From Isoetes taiwanensis (lineage: Eukaryota > Streptophyta > Lycopodiopsida > Isoetales > Isoetaceae): 64,000 nucleotides of DNA. The stretch is taken from the NCBI GenBank assembly GCA_021234155.1, contig JAJEKV010000061.1, positions 2,321,950 to 2,385,949 of the forward strand. Direction: 5' to 3'. The notes beneath the pieces were generated by a model, which did not search any database, was not told the DNA's origin, and saw nothing but the letters and a program-made list of their open reading frames with translations. Positions 49,541 to 62,349 of the stretch are shown piece by piece. The translations under genes were made by a program, and so were the position numbers. Position 1 is the first letter of the stretch; every line of letters starts with the position of its first letter.

Positions 49541-51430
49541 AGTTTAGTCATTTCTAAGTCAGTATGATGCAAGATGCATTCATAGAAAAGGCAGGCATGG
49601 CTAAACCTCTTAAACATCAGCGCAATTAGGGCTATACATTAACATGTCTGTTGCACTACTCTGCATGTGACAATACTTTGCAACAGACATTGCTCAAGCA
49701 TTTTAGAGTGTACATCAAATAAATGTGTATAAATGCCTTCACATATGTTTGAACACATGTATAGTGTCTGAATACATTGCCTGTACGTCTAGAATGGCTA
49801 AACTAGCAGAAAGATTTGTAGAGAAGAATAGTTGATAAACTGTACTTAGATTATTAAATTGTTTGATTAAGGCTCATTTGTAGATATTTCATGCCAAGAT
49901 AATAGTTATTGTTGGAGCACAATTTTGCTCATGCAGGCTCTATTTTATATTCTTGATTCACCAATACCGCTCATGTTGTCTAGATGTCGTTTAGAAGCGA
50001 GCTCTTTTGATTTTGTTTAAGTCTATTTATTGATCGATTACTTTGTTATAGTGACTTTATCGGATAGGGTAAAGTTTAGCATTACCGTTCGGATACTATT
50101 TGATAAATTTGTGGTTTTGCATTCTCGGTTTTGGCGGATAAGAGTAAATCGTGTCATTTTTCTTTAGCAAGGGTTTCCTCTCAATTAGGCTTCTTTTAAA
50201 TCACGATCTCTTGATCCCTAGGTTCTTGTGATCTGTTGTTTTTTGCATTTCATTTGTAGTGGTGAACTCTTAGAACTAGCCTTTTTAGAGCTATTGGGGC
50301 GGTATGTTTCTATTTGATTAGTATTTGATCTCTTCGACCGCGACTTGATTTGTCGATGCAATTGCCGGTCTTGATGCCTTTATGTTTCAAATACTTGCCA
50401 TGGAAAGTGGTGTGGCACGGAAGTGGGTGTGATTCAAGCGTACTTGCTAAAGATAAGCGTGACTACCATTTATAAAAATGCAACTAACCAACTTTCCTCT
50501 AGGCTTTTATGTTGCTATTTTCTTAAATAAAGATCTCTATCTTTTTTATTCAATTAGCATTTGAAGTAAAATTTTAGTATTTTATTGCAAGCTGGGGAGC
50601 TTAAATTCATTGGTTTAGCATTAGAAAATAGCAATTATATCTTTTTTAATTGCATGAGTTGCACAATGTGCCTTTTAATTGTAATTGTCATATGAAACAA
50701 ATATTTATCCAACTTCATCTATTAAAACATGGGGAAATATCATAATTTCTTAGAATAGAATAGAATAGAATAGTTTCTAAAGATAATTTCTAAAGATCTC
50801 CCAAGTTCCACTCCACCATTGCATTGAAGTTGATTCCCTTCTTTATAGAGATTTGGGTGGCGCCATTGGCGATCCGGATCGAGATCGATGGAATGGGATG
50901 GTGTCACCTCAATCGAGGCCAAGCACCCCCCTTCTTTATAGAGATTGATCACGGCGTCGATTGTATGAAATGGCGGTCTACAATAAAAGCCAAATCGGCG
51001 TGACCATCGCCGCTTTATTTCTTCCATCTTGTGCTTGCGTCTATTTTTGGTACAATTTGTCTTGCATAAATTATGGCATATATTATGGCATGGAGAGTAT
51101 GTTTTGCTTTGCATTTTTTGTGTACATGCCATCCATGGCATTGCTTTTGCTTCTTTGTCCATAAAATAAGTGGACGGGTTTTGCAGATTTTGTCACCAAG
51201 TTGCGAGGGAGAATCTTGCAATTATCAATTCATCTCTACTCTTAAATAAATTGCATTTCTCGTTGCCCGTGTTTGAAAGTAGGCATATGCCTTTAAATGC
51301 TATATCATGGCAAGTTGGTGGAGTCCAACAGTCGAAATTTTTTAGACTAGCTTAGTTTAGGCCTTGATTTATTTAAGCTTGAATTTTGTTCCCAGATGTT
51401 TATGGACCATAGTTCATAGACCCACTGATA
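49541..51430. other. No gene recognised; short repeats only
   Basis: AT-rich. A small AGAAT repeat lies at about 50755-50775. CCCTTCTTTATAGAGATT occurs twice (50837 and 50932), flanking a GC-richer block. Open frames are short and unrecognised. Confidence 0.35.
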
Positions 51431-51440
51431 GTACAAAGAC

Positions 51441-51441
51441 T

Positions 51442-51480
<39 letters not shown>
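51441..51480. repeat. (TA)n microsatellite
   Basis: About 40 bp of alternating TA, with further TATATA runs to 51660. Confidence 0.9.
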
Positions 51481-51483
<3 letters not shown>

Positions 51484-51699
51484 TAATATTTAAGACTAGC
51501 CTGGAACATCATCATGCAACAAATATGGGTTATAATGAATTATTTTTAAGCTACAAATTCCTAGTTACTATATTTTTGGCATTTATCAAGAATATAGATC
51601 CTGTAAAAGGAAGGTTGCTTGTAAAAGCATAATATATATATACATATATATATCTCTGATCTATATATGTTCTTATGTTTGTCGCGCTTATCCGACCGT

Positions 51700-51975
51700 C
51701 CGTTCGAGATCCGACGGCTCACGTGGATTTGGGACGTATCCTACGAGATGGCACGGGAGTTTACATATAATATGTGTACCGCGGTCCCTACGGTCAGATT
51801 GATCGATCTTGGCCGTCGGTTAGAGATCGGCGGCTCACATGGCAGGGACACATCCCTACGGTCCCCGTGGCTTTGGGAATTATATGTAATAGATCCCTCG
51901 GCTCATATTGCTTTTTTATATGATGAGATCTTGATCGTTGATCGAGTTTAAGATCCTAAGGCTCATATTGAATGC
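51700..51975. repeat. Decaying GATCCGACGGCTCAC repeats
   Basis: GAGATCCGACGGCTCACGTG (~51706), GAGATCGGCGGCTCACATGG (~51823), AGATCCCTCGGCTCATATTG (~51891) and AGATCCTAAGGCTCATATTG (~51951) form a series in one orientation with increasing drift. CG-rich relative to flanks; no gene. Confidence 0.55.
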
Positions 51976-52013
51976 TCGTTCCTTAAGGAAAGGCTTTTAA
52001 AATTTTTATGTTA

Positions 52014-52078
52014 TTGGAGTGATTGAACCACGGTCCTCAACCCCCAAACCCCCACTCTAACCACTAGACCAAGCATTA
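52014..52078 (-). mobile_element. tRNA-derived SINE-like head
   Basis: The minus strand reads GCTTGGTCTAGTGGTTAGAG (box A, TGGTCTAGTGG) and ~30 nt later GTGGTTCAATCAC (box B). The spacing is correct for a pol III type 2 promoter. The acceptor stem does not close and the loop between is G-rich, so it is tRNA-derived rather than a tRNA gene. Confidence 0.5.
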
Positions 52079-52129
52079 ATTCTATGAAAAATTTATGTTT
52101 CAAATATACTTAAGGGTAATGTTTTAATT

Positions 52130-52860
52130 AAGATAAAATAGACTATAATATTCTAGGATGTTTTGAAACTTTCAAAATGTTCAGAAAGTTCTAAAATGTT
52201 CTAGAAATTTCTAGAATGTAAAGGGAATCGAGGAAGAATTAAAGGGAATATAAGGAAATCTCATAAGTTGTAAGAGAATCTAGGAAAATATACAAGTCTA
52301 GCGGAATCTCTTAAAATCTAATTGAATCTAAGGGAATCTTCATAATATCTAAGAGAATGTAAAAAATCTTGATGAAATCTTAGAGTTTTTTTTTTAAGAT
52401 TTTTTTGCAAAAAGCGACAATAGAATGTTCTAAAATGTTTCATAATAAAAGGTGTACAATATAAATCTTGAAAAAAAAAAATATTCTAGATGCTCAAGGC
52501 AAAGCGCTTTAGTCTAAAATAGAAAATGTTTTAAAAATGTTGCCTGAGATCCAAAATAGATTATTTTAGAAGGTTTTAAATGCTCATGGGTTTTTAAGAT
52601 TTTGCAAAGAGCGACAATAGAATGTTCTAAAATGTTTCATAATAAAGGTGTACAATATAAATCTTGAAAAAAAAATATTCTAGATGCCCAAGGTAAGCGC
52701 CTTAGTCTAAAAATAGAAAATGTTTTAAAAATGTTGCATAGATCCAAAATAGATAATTTTAGAAGGTTTTAAATGCTCATGGGTAAGCACCTCAATCAAA
52801 ATAGAAAATTCTAAGAGAATCTAGGAGAATCCAAGAGAATCTCAGTAGAATCGTTGGTTA
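52130..52860. repeat. AGAATC-rich low-complexity DNA with a 197-bp tandem duplication
   Basis: The 52130-52390 and 52800-52860 parts are made of (T/A)AGAGAATCTA-like units, the reverse complement of the 7.4-8.1 kb array. Inside, the block starting GCGACAATAGAATGTTCTAA at ~52415 recurs at ~52612 through CATAATAAA(A)GGTGTACAATAT and AGAAGGTTTTAAATGCTCAT to about 52780. Confidence 0.75.
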
Positions 52861-53530
52861 TCTAGAGCACTATAGGGCCTTACATCGTAAGAACATGCTA
52901 AAACTGGAACAATGCGCCGTAGGACGTATTAATTTTCTTGTATAAATATATACATATATATCCAATGGTTGGCATTGTTAACATTGAATATCTGGTGGAA
53001 AATCTCGCAAATAAATCATCGAATTTAGACGTAGTGACCTGGGTAACATTATCTTCATGTTAACTTGATTTGTTGGACCATTGGGATAATGGGACACTCC
53101 TGATCGTTCTAACATATAGGTCTCTCTAGCACACGCACTGCGAAGACCTATTTATCAGTTTACCCCATCACTTGGACGCCCTAGACCTTGGTTGCACATG
53201 CCCCATAGTGTTTTAGAATTTACAAAGTTCTGGCCCGGTGGTGAACAGTATGATCATTCTTCCACCACACTTAATTCTGATCCACTTGAGTAACTGCATT
53301 TAACTACATTTGACTATTATCGTATTTTACTAACTTGCATTTCCTAGGTAATATGATCTATTTGTCATGATGGGCAGAGTACACTTAGTGTTTAGTGCAT
53401 GCCATGGCATGTTAATAAGCACAACAATCGTTCGAAAAATTGAGATGCTAACATAAAATTTTCACAAGGTTCTACTTACCATAGGTTTTTTTTAAACTTA
53501 GACTAAAATGATTTTTAATTCTACGTTCAC
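52861..53530. other. No gene seen
   Basis: Non-coding by inspection; short TATA runs near 52945. Confidence 0.35.
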
Positions 53531-53755
53531 ATGCTTGATGACCAAGGCAATGTGACCATTATAATTGATTTTCAAAAGAACAAGCTTGGTGGACCAACTG
53601 ATCTGGACCAAAGGCTATTATGGGACCGATTACGCAGGTTTGTTGGCGCATTTATTAGTCACACATGTCAAGGCTTTGGTGCACGGCATTCTCTAATTTA
53701 CAAGGTACCAAGTAAAAACCACTTTTTAGGGTTCTTAGACTGTACAGAAGGATGA
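53531..53755 (+). CDS. Unidentified open frame, possible exon
   Basis: An open frame of 74 codons (MLDDQGNVTIIIDFQKNKLG, then DLDQRLLWDRLRRFVGAFIS) has balanced, protein-like composition. Its last part (KNHFLGFLDCTEG) follows a possible AAG/GTACCA donor at 53702. No family recognised and no partner exon found. Confidence 0.3.
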   Translation: MLDDQGNVTIIIDFQKNKLGGPTDLDQRLLWDRLRRFVGAFISHTCQGFGARHSLIYKVPSKNHFLGFLDCTEG

Positions 53756-54102
53756 ATGGCGGCCGTGGTTGGTGGACGCAGACCTTGGCGCACCTTGCAC
53801 ATTTTGTTCAGCTTATGGCATGCTTGAACCATAAATAATGGTACGTATATCTTATTAGCAGCATTTTAAGCTTGCTTTCAAGATCACAGACGGCTGAGCA
53901 ATGATCGATTTGAATAAATGTAGTCGTATAGACGGCCGTTGGAGGCAAATGAACTGAAGGAAATGGATGTAACTAGCCTAATCGGCTAAGTTCTAGGGTT
54001 CTTAGCTTTCACAATTTAGTCTGGCAATGATGTACTATTACTGGCTGTGATTTGAAGCAAAAGTTATCGAATATGGGAACTACACATGGACATGCAGTGT
54101 CC

Positions 54103-54208
54103 TTGGTACTATGGTCAGATTTACTATATCTTTTAAGGCTCGTAAAGCATTTCATTGGTACTATAGTCAGATCTACTATATCTTTTAAGGCTCTTAGAGC
54201 GTTTCATG
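54103..54208. repeat. 52-bp direct tandem duplication
   Basis: TTGGTACTATGGTCAGAT(T), CTATATCTTTTAAGGCTC and AGCATTTCAT recur after 52 bp with a handful of changes. It lies ~200 bp upstream of the ATG of the 54.4-kb gene. Confidence 0.8.
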
Positions 54209-54418
54209 AGCTTTCAGTGATCCAGGCATTAAACGTAGTTGGTAATTGTAGAATAAAGGGTAAACTAAATTTGATGAATGAGCTGTTAAATACGCTGCTA
54301 GAATGGCTATGCAGTGACAATAATAAGGCTGGGCGCTTTTTTGAGAAGCTACAGAAATATAAAGGCAGTAAGGCAACTGTATACAGGAGCAAGCTTTTCA
54401 TTGTCTCACTCAAGAACA

Positions 54419-57400
54419 ATGACAAGAACTGAGGGCGCTGTGAATGCTAAGGCCACAAAGGCTGATATCATTGGCATGTTAAAGGAGAGGGGTATTGATT
54501 GTAAAAATGACGGTGTAGCAATCAAGAAAGCAGTTCTGGAAGACATGGCTAAGCAGGCAGGAATTGATATCAATGCCACTAAAAGAGTTTCTACTGGAAA
54601 ACGCCCTATTTCTAGTCTGGAGGCATGCAATTTAGTGCTCTATGGGAAGGCCAAAGCAGCTACAAATACAAATGCAAATGCTGGGAGCTGTGTCAACGTT
54701 GCAGCTAGTGAGGACGATTTCATTGAGGAAGAAAACGTGCCACTTAATCAGGTTCATCTATATTTATGTGTTCATTAATAAATAATCAAACACTGGCTAT
54801 AACCAAATGCTGGGGGGAGTAAAACTACTGCATGCATATCTAGTTTAATTATCATCGGATGTTTGGCTTTCTGCTGGATGTATTTAGCCGCCAGTACTAC
54901 TCTGATTCTCAGCAACATAAGGAATCGGTTGGATGGATATAAAGGGAAGTTTTCTTACCCTTATTAAATCAGGTTAATTTACTGTTTTATCACTCTGAAA
55001 TATCAGTGTGTCTTTTCTATGATGATCTAGATGTATGATACTTTATATCTATAGTACAGCATTTAACTCTGTTTCTGGCTAAGAGGCACAGCAGTTGCTG
55101 TCCACTATTTGATTCTAAATCTATTACTTACTTTTTTTTAAAGTTGAAGGGCTATAAGCCAGGAGATTCTTTTGCTTACCTGCTAATCCCTTTCTTGATT
55201 ACCCAGTTTATGGCTAATGCTTGATTGATTGGATTGCAGGTAACCGGAGTTTCCTCTACTTTTTCTCAAGTTCTTAATAAAATGGAGCACTCCGTGCAAT
55301 GCATGACCTGCAAACTGAGCTGGTTCAAAAACGTTCTTACTGTTAAAAAAGATATTGTATTTCATGAGCAAAAATTATGCTTTAAGCTATTCAGGTTCTC
55401 TCTTTACCCCAATTTTGAATGCTCTAAATGCATGATACTACATCAAGCTGATCAGGTTGAAGAAGAGTTCCTGTCTAGCCTAAATATTTCGGATGATTAG
55501 GATAGTACTGCTGTTTTATGCATTCACAGTCTTAAGGACATATTTGCAATTTTCATTTAAGAAAGGGCCACTTCTGCCATCTGTTTTCGCCAAGTATTAA
55601 TGGAAAATAATTTTGAAAAACGTCTTTTTATTTACTTAAGGATATATCTCTTTTATTCTCCTATAAGCACTCACTTTGGCTTCAGAAAATTTAATATTAT
55701 GATAGGTGAATTGCAGACATAGGTTTTATAAACATGGACTGTTTTATGAACGAATTCATTTACATGCTTTTGGTTTAAAGAATCTATTGGCATAGATGAA
55801 CATTTTGGCATGATGCTGTTACTCGTATCAAAAAGTTAGAATGAATACGTATGCAAATTGTTTCTCTGAAACCTTATGACAGTCCAGCCTGGTTTATTAA
55901 CAATATTACACTTACTTAGGCTTTTGCTTCTTACATTGACCTGGTAAATGGGCATAGGTTGTAGATATCTAAGCTATCTAGTTACATGCATGATAATATG
56001 ACAAAGCATCAACATAGTACAATGGGTTTACAAGCATTTGGCTTAAGTTTATGAATAAAAGCTGGGCATGCGTTTGTTTTACATCTTTGAAGTCTTGCAT
56101 GCTGGATTGTATTCACTTGGTATTACCTATAAGGTTATCCTTTCTTTGTTTTGGAACCGATAAGTCCAACATGGCTAGGTTCATCCTTGTCAGAGTTGGA
56201 TGCTTAGATTTGGTCTTCGGATCAGGTTTTGGCTTGTATATATTCCGTGACTTCGGTTTACTGGTTTAACCAGTAGTGGCCTTATGGGTGATACCTTGCT
56301 GTTTGTCCAGTAGCAGATCTTCTGATTAATCTTAGTACTATTTAACAGATTTACATGTATACTGAATGTTTGGCACACATTTTTTCTGATAATAGGAAGG
56401 TGCAACACCAAGTTCTGGCCCTGTTCTGGCCAATCATGATAACGCTGAGAATCAGCAAGGCACACTCAATGTATGGAGTCCTGAACTGAAGGCACTTGGA
56501 TATAATCGCATCAGACGACCTGCTCCTAATCAGGCTGTGCAGACAGTTTTGTCATGCATACTTAGCAAGGATTTGCATCAACATATTATCATGATGGAGA
56601 ACAATACTCCTAACAGGGATCACTCAGCCATCACGCACATGGGTATGAGCAACTTTCTCACGCTAGTTGCTGGCTTCTCTAAGGTCAATTATGACATACC
56701 TACATGCAAGGAGCAAATCGACAGCAGGTACACTAGACTGCCCATGGCACAGTTCAATTCCACGGAAAAGGAGGCTGCAAATTTAAAGACCTTTGTTAAG
56801 GGGCTTATAGCCCTTGAACGGGCTAATGGAGTTAAGTTTACATTTCCTCCTAACATCAATAAAAGGACACGTGTCAAGGCTGCTGCTGCACCAGTTAAAA
56901 TTGTACCCAATGCTATGCTCAACAACTGTTTGTTCGATGTAAGTATGCTACCCGAGGAATACAAGGATGCCTTGAATGCCTTTTCTGCTGGGAGTTGCAG
57001 TAATAACAGCAACAATGATATTAATCCTGTTGAGGAGGAAGAAAGGCTCCCTATTGCTGGGTTAAATCTCTTTAATTGTGGTCGTTTCCCTATCATGACC
57101 CAAAGAGAAGTGGAATCTCATGGGGAACAATACAAACAAGCCCTCTGGAAAAGCAAAAACCTCGGGGTGCTGGCCCCGATCAGTCTTGAAGCCTGGAAAA
57201 AGTTGGCCAACATCAATGATGAAAGCTTGAGGAGCGCATGTAATGATGCTGACAACTGCATAAGAAAGGTTGAAAAAATGGAGGTTGTTTTACCTTTTAC
57301 TGCCAAGTGTTTGGGTTTGGAATGCAGTAACAGTTTCACTATTACTATCGGACAGAAAAGTCATCAAGCAAGAGTTGACGAAAGGAGGCATGATTTTTAC

Positions 57401-58039
57401 ATTAAGAAGATGTGGCGCACGCTTTGCCCATTTGTGAAATGTACTTGCGGAAAGGCAGCTAAGGAAAATGGTGATTGCCCTGACTCTATCATCTGGTTAG
57501 ACCATGCTATATGGTTCCTAATGAACAACTTGGATATGGCATGGCCAATGTACCCTGCAGTTGTGAGATTTGGTCTATTCTGCTCTCTACTGTCTACCAC
57601 ACCACTTCAAACTGCTGTAGCTGCACTCATTGGGTACCTCCGAGTCAGGGATTTAATGATTAAAATGACTGTCAAATATGCTGATAATCCAAACATTGAC
57701 TTGAACAAGGATTTTGGAAATACTAAGCTTACTGATATCCTTGAGAAGACTGTTAAACCTCTCAAGTTCCTTATTGCAAAGCAGGAGGAGTTTGGCAACC
57801 CTAACCTGACCATTGGAAACAGGAAAAGGTTTAGTGAACCGAACAGCCCGAATGACTCTATTATCATGCCTCCAAAATTGTACAAACGACCGGAGTCTCT
57901 GAATTCAAAGGCTGCTGATAATTATGGCAATGAAATCATCGAAATCGAGGACACCAGTCTGGCAGATGGGTCTGTAACTAAAGCTACAGCTTCGTCCAGC
58001 AGATCTTATGACATCTCAAACCGCAACTTCGACGTTTGA
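54419..58039 (+). CDS. Intact divergent relative of the element gene (exon 1, zinc-ribbon-like exon, ORF1); no RT
   Basis: Three exons, all phase 0: 54419-54751 (111 codons), 55240-55455 (72 codons) and 56396-58039 (548 codons with the stop), giving 730 residues. Exon 1 has a SAP-like helix pair (KADIIGMLKERGIDCKNDG) and an acidic end (DDFIEEENVPLNQ). Exon 2 has CMTC ... CSKC pairs about 40 residues apart, like a zinc ribbon; it can be skipped in frame, or read on to a TAG at 55500 as an alternative end. Exon 3 shares VWSPELKALGY, LNLFNCGRFPIM, LWKSKNLG, IGQKSHQARVDERRHDFYIK, WRTLCPF with CTC and CPD, and YLRVRDLM with the array ORF1. The frame is open throughout, with ordinary CAG/CTG content. 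Function unknown. It looks domesticated or recently active. Confidence 0.75.
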
Positions 58040-58289
58040 ACTGCAGTAAGGTATGGGTGATATATTTCTTCATGCATGCTACTGTTTTACTGTTCTGGCT
58101 ATTTTTCCACGATTGAAACATGATTTAATTTATCCTTCCTATGTTATTAACTATAGAGCTCATGTAGCTTTAACATATAGAAAGGGGTGCATGGGTTTTC
58201 TTTAAACCAAACAAAAACGGATTCAATGTCTACTTGGACATTACTTTTAGAACTGATCTATTGATCATTCACATGAAAACATTTTTCAG

Positions 58290-58545
58290 ATAAAGACCAG
58301 AACTCTAGTTCTAAAAGCTGATGGTGATTGGGACCTGACCCTTACCAAGGACAAGCAGAAAAAGAAGTTTGTCCACCTATGTTTCTTTTCTAAGACCATT
58401 AGCAAGCTGAATGTTAGCAACTTCTTTAAGTTGCAACTCCAAAACTCCTTCGGGGAAAGGGGGACCACCATTTTTGAAAACTCCACGTTTGGTTGGAGAT
58501 ATATCCGCAACCTCAAAAGCATGTTCTATAGACCAAGTCAAGAAT
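58290..58545 (+). pseudogene. Relic of the element's third exon, RT lost
   Basis: After a TTTTTCAG acceptor the frame reads WDLTLTKDKQKKKFVHLCFF, then FGERGTTIFENSTFGWRYIR and LKSMFYRPSQ, matching the start of the array's RT exon (KKYVHLTYFSK, ENTVFGWRYTSNLKDMFYKP). It then runs into a (TA)n tract at 58545-58562 and a short stretch (KSDLLPGQFIFECQAFIRYY) before stopping. No RT motifs follow. Confidence 0.6.
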
Positions 58546-58639
58546 ATATATATATATATATATCCAAGTCTGATCTGTTGCCAGGCCAGTTTATCTTTGA
58601 ATGCCAAGCATTCATAAGATATTATCAGTTCCAAAAAAT

Positions 58640-59700
58640 TGGAGAGCCCTAGGGATCTAAGAGAATAAAGGCCAACATATACTCTGATTTTAGCAAATGC
58701 CAAGCCAGTTTTTCAAAACATATCCATTTATTATTACTTTGATTCATTGGTTACCATTTTCTTAGAAACTTAGTAGCTCCAAAAGCCAATATTCTTTTCA
58801 CTTTTACATTAAAAGCCTAATTTAGCCATTTTCAAATAATCTAGAACTATTCAGCAGTATGCATGAGAATTCATAGGAAATTCAATTACTCGATTAACCA
58901 AAATATTTCCAGATTCATGATATCAACCAGATCAAGAAACATAATTCCATGATATCCCTTTATACCTTAAGTAGGAAAACCAGCATCTCTTTACCCAGTT
59001 TCCTATATAGTCATCTATTTGAAATATTGCTTACCAGTTCAAGCACAAGACAATAATAATGTTATAGACCAAAATGTGAAAAAATATTCTTACGCATTGT
59101 TAAGTAGTGAGACTTCCCATTTGCATTCAAACCAAATCAAGTGGAATTTGGAGGAGTAAAACGGGTTACCCAGTAACCAACTGGACCAACGTTAGCAAAG
59201 AACATGGTAGCGAGGGGAGAGGGTTAACAGGGTGTTTGGTGTTTTTTCGACTCTTAAGCCCTTCACCAAACATAATGAAATAGTAATAAATTAATTTAAG
59301 CATCTTGTATGAGGAAAAGATGCCACGACTATCAATGATTTATTCAGTGCGTCATAAAATCAAGATGCAAAAGGTACTTAAGAGCCTATTTAATTAATGT
59401 ACCCAAGCTACCAAGGCCCTATTTTACTGGAAGCGAATTCTTAACAATATATCATGTTTATTATACAAATAAGAACTGAATCCATCATTTAAACAAAGAA
59501 TCAATCATGTGAAACCATAGCTAACAGCAGAGTAGATGGTTTTGTGATTATGTTCCTTCATTGGAGCAAATATGGTAGCCCATCCTCTATTTTGTTTCAT
59601 TACTACTCCATGCAGCTCGATTTCATTGTTATTTCAAGAATACAAGCTAGCTAAACATAATTTTCACTATACCAATACTTTTTAAGAAAATATACAAAAC
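58640..59700. other. No gene seen
   Basis: AT-rich non-coding DNA between the two divergent element relatives. Confidence 0.4.
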
Positions 59701-60064
59701 CTGGTTAGGCTGGATAGGTAGACTATCGTCAGGGTCTTCATTGTTGTTCCCTTGTTCAGGGCTATCCGCAATGCTGGTGATGTCAGGACATGGCGCTTCA
59801 TTGTTGGAGCTATCACCCATAGCAGGAAAGAATTTCTTGACACCACTTACTCCTGTGGTTTTCTTGGCAGTAAGACTTAGTATAGGAACAGGTGCATCAA
59901 GCTTGTATCTCTCCACAATCCTTTCAAGAAGCGCTTAGTGGGTTGAGCGGTGGACTCTGCTTCCATTCTACAATGGTGATTCGGATCTATCCGGCTCTTT
60001 TGATGAGATCAAGGAGCTTTGCTCTAGTATTCCCCTTGTTAGTAACTCCTTCGGTCTTTCCCAT
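59701..60064 (-). pseudogene. Third, divergent element exon 1
   Basis: The ATG at 60064 (minus) opens MGKTEGVTNKGNTRAKLLDL, then IKRAG. A frame break follows near 59990, then LERIVERYKLDAPVP, SVVKKFF-like sequence and an acidic tail (GNNNEDPDDSLPIQPNQ) ending at a CAG/GTTTTG donor. Start, SAP-like helices, acidic tail and PNQ donor match the exon 1 of the array, but the sequence is clearly different, so it represents another subfamily. No matching ORF1 exon is found downstream on the minus strand. Confidence 0.6.
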
Positions 60065-61058
60065 TCTGTATACAACCCAATAGCAAGAGCTCTTATCTAG
60101 GAAACTCAATTCAGATGGCCTGGCCGCATTCTTGATCGGTCGGTACCCGGCGGCAAACAACAATAAGAGAACCCATCTTGTGCAAATTAATCCGGCCTCT
60201 TTATATAGCCGGATACTACCCTTTTTGACCGATTTTGCTTTTAGGCCATGTAGCGAACAAACAATCCGTTCAAGAATGTACATATACCTTTTTGCATGCA
60301 TCTTGAGCCAAGGTGGTTCGCGGATATTTCCGTCAAATAGACCACTTACCCTTTCAAAACCGTAGGATGGTTATCATGGAAGCGTAGATCAAGATCTGTG
60401 AAATCAGGAGCAACCAGAAGTTTCTGCCTTATCTGTCAATAATATAGAAACCCTAAAAGTTTAACGATATTAGGTTATTTTTCATTACTATTTTGCTTAT
60501 GATTTCCTTGGGCTAACAAAAACAAACATATGTCACCCTATACCCAATATGACATATGTTTCAAAACTTCATCAATGGGGCTAATGTTCCAATAGCATTT
60601 ATATCATGTTTCCCCTTGTCTTTGTTTTCTGTCAAAGCTGAATTAAACCATGCACAATAGATGGGGTTTACAGTATTCTCATTTGTGCAAGATATGGAAT
60701 GTTCTGTAGCACCATTCAGGTCTTATTATTTTGAGCCTGCTCAATCATTTAATTAATATTATAATGACAAATACTATGCCAAAGTTACCTGCTACAACCA
60801 GTTAGTTGCAGTCATATGTGCTCCATTTGCTTCCAGTCAATTTCCAGGTTTGGGAATATTAAAAATACTGTAAAATTTTACCAAAATGGCCAAGTCCCAT
60901 CCCAATCCATTTAGTGGTCCTGTGTCTTATGTTCCAGTGTAGACAAACCTATAGTCAAAACTTACAGAGATCAAATAATTTAAGCAACTATGTTGCAACT
61001 TTTCCATACTAGTTTGTGCATCAAATCAAAGCATTTGGATATATATATATATTTATAT
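60065..61058. other. No gene recognised
   Basis: The 60065-60370 part is less AT-rich and would be the upstream region of the exon at 59701-60064. The remainder is AT-rich and ends in a TATATATATATTTATATTTA tract at 61040-61060. Confidence 0.35.
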
Positions 61059-62012
61059 TTATATATAAATTGGCCTAGCCAAGACCTCATGCATTAACCA
61101 GACATCCAAGGAGTCCTATATTAACTAGATAGGAAACCTGAATTTATTGAACCCTAAAAAGGGAAACCATAGAGGTCATGGGACTGAAAAACATAAAGAA
61201 TTCACCATAATAACCATGTCCTAGTCACCAATAATATTAGATTAATCCCACACATGTAATATTGCCAAAAATCATGCTCAAACAATTAACTGCAGACAGT
61301 CAGCAAGCTATTAAAGCCCCTTCAATTAGTTAACTCTTATCAATCCATACTTTTCAATCCACTATGTGCAGCAAAATAGTATAATAAATATTCAAACAGA
61401 TCCAATTATAACACAATTCATCAATCAAGTATTAAGACCATTATAAGAACAAACTTACATGATTAAGACCACAAAATTATAAGAAAAAATAGACCGGATA
61501 TTTGTTGCAAAGAAAATCCTTAAAAAATAGCCAAGTTTCATAACATTAGCAAAAAATGTATCCATCAAATAGAATAACCCCAACAAACAAAGTAATATCT
61601 TACCCTTCGGATAGTAAATTACGTAAAAACTCACACATAAATGGTTCATAAGCAAGTAAAAATCGTTCATAAGCCGGTTACCATCTTCATACATCATAAT
61701 AACAATGCGGGGAGAAGAGAGGATTTACACCGCAGGCAAATAGCACTTATTAGCCTAAAGAGGGTAAGAAATACTAATGCTAGCGGGTAAGCTATGAACT
61801 CTCTTGGCATTTCTCCTTTTAATACCCACGGAATTTTCATGCGAAAATTAATAATGTAATTTAAAGCCAACCCAAAGCTATCATACATCTTGCATTTAAA
61901 TAATTTGTGAGCAGATCAAAATTCTTTGTACCATTGTAACCCGGATATAAGGCTGCGGTAATAATCTCTTATGAAAATTCGGACCATCTAAGTATAAATA
62001 ATACAAGCAAAC

Positions 62013-62349
62013 CTGATTTTGGTTGAATTTCATTGCTAGAATCCTCTTCATTGTCGAGTGCGCTACAATCTCCACATTAGAATCAGCCACAATGACCACA
62101 TTATCAAAGAAGTTTACGCTACTTTGGAGACATTCCCACAAGGATTCAGGCTTGGAACAAACTTCAAGATACCCATGTCACCTTTGGCCCTATTTGGATC
62201 TAATCCATCGTGCATTGCGGATCAATTAACTGTGCTTTACTCGGTTGTGGACTGCTGTGCTCTATCCCATGCCTCCTCAGAAATTCAATAAGTTTGGGCC
62301 TAGTTTGCCCCTTATTACAAGCGCCCTCTGGTCGGCCACTCTTACTCAT
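62013..62349 (-). CDS. Exon 1 of the 61-kb element copy
   Basis: ATG at 62349, MSKSGRPEGACNKGQTRPKL, IEFLRRHGIEHSSPQ, then a shifted linker and the acidic tail ending at a CAG/GTTTGC donor. A TATA box lies at 62381-62388 and telo-box-like motifs at about 62703-62728, as in unit A. Confidence 0.6.
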
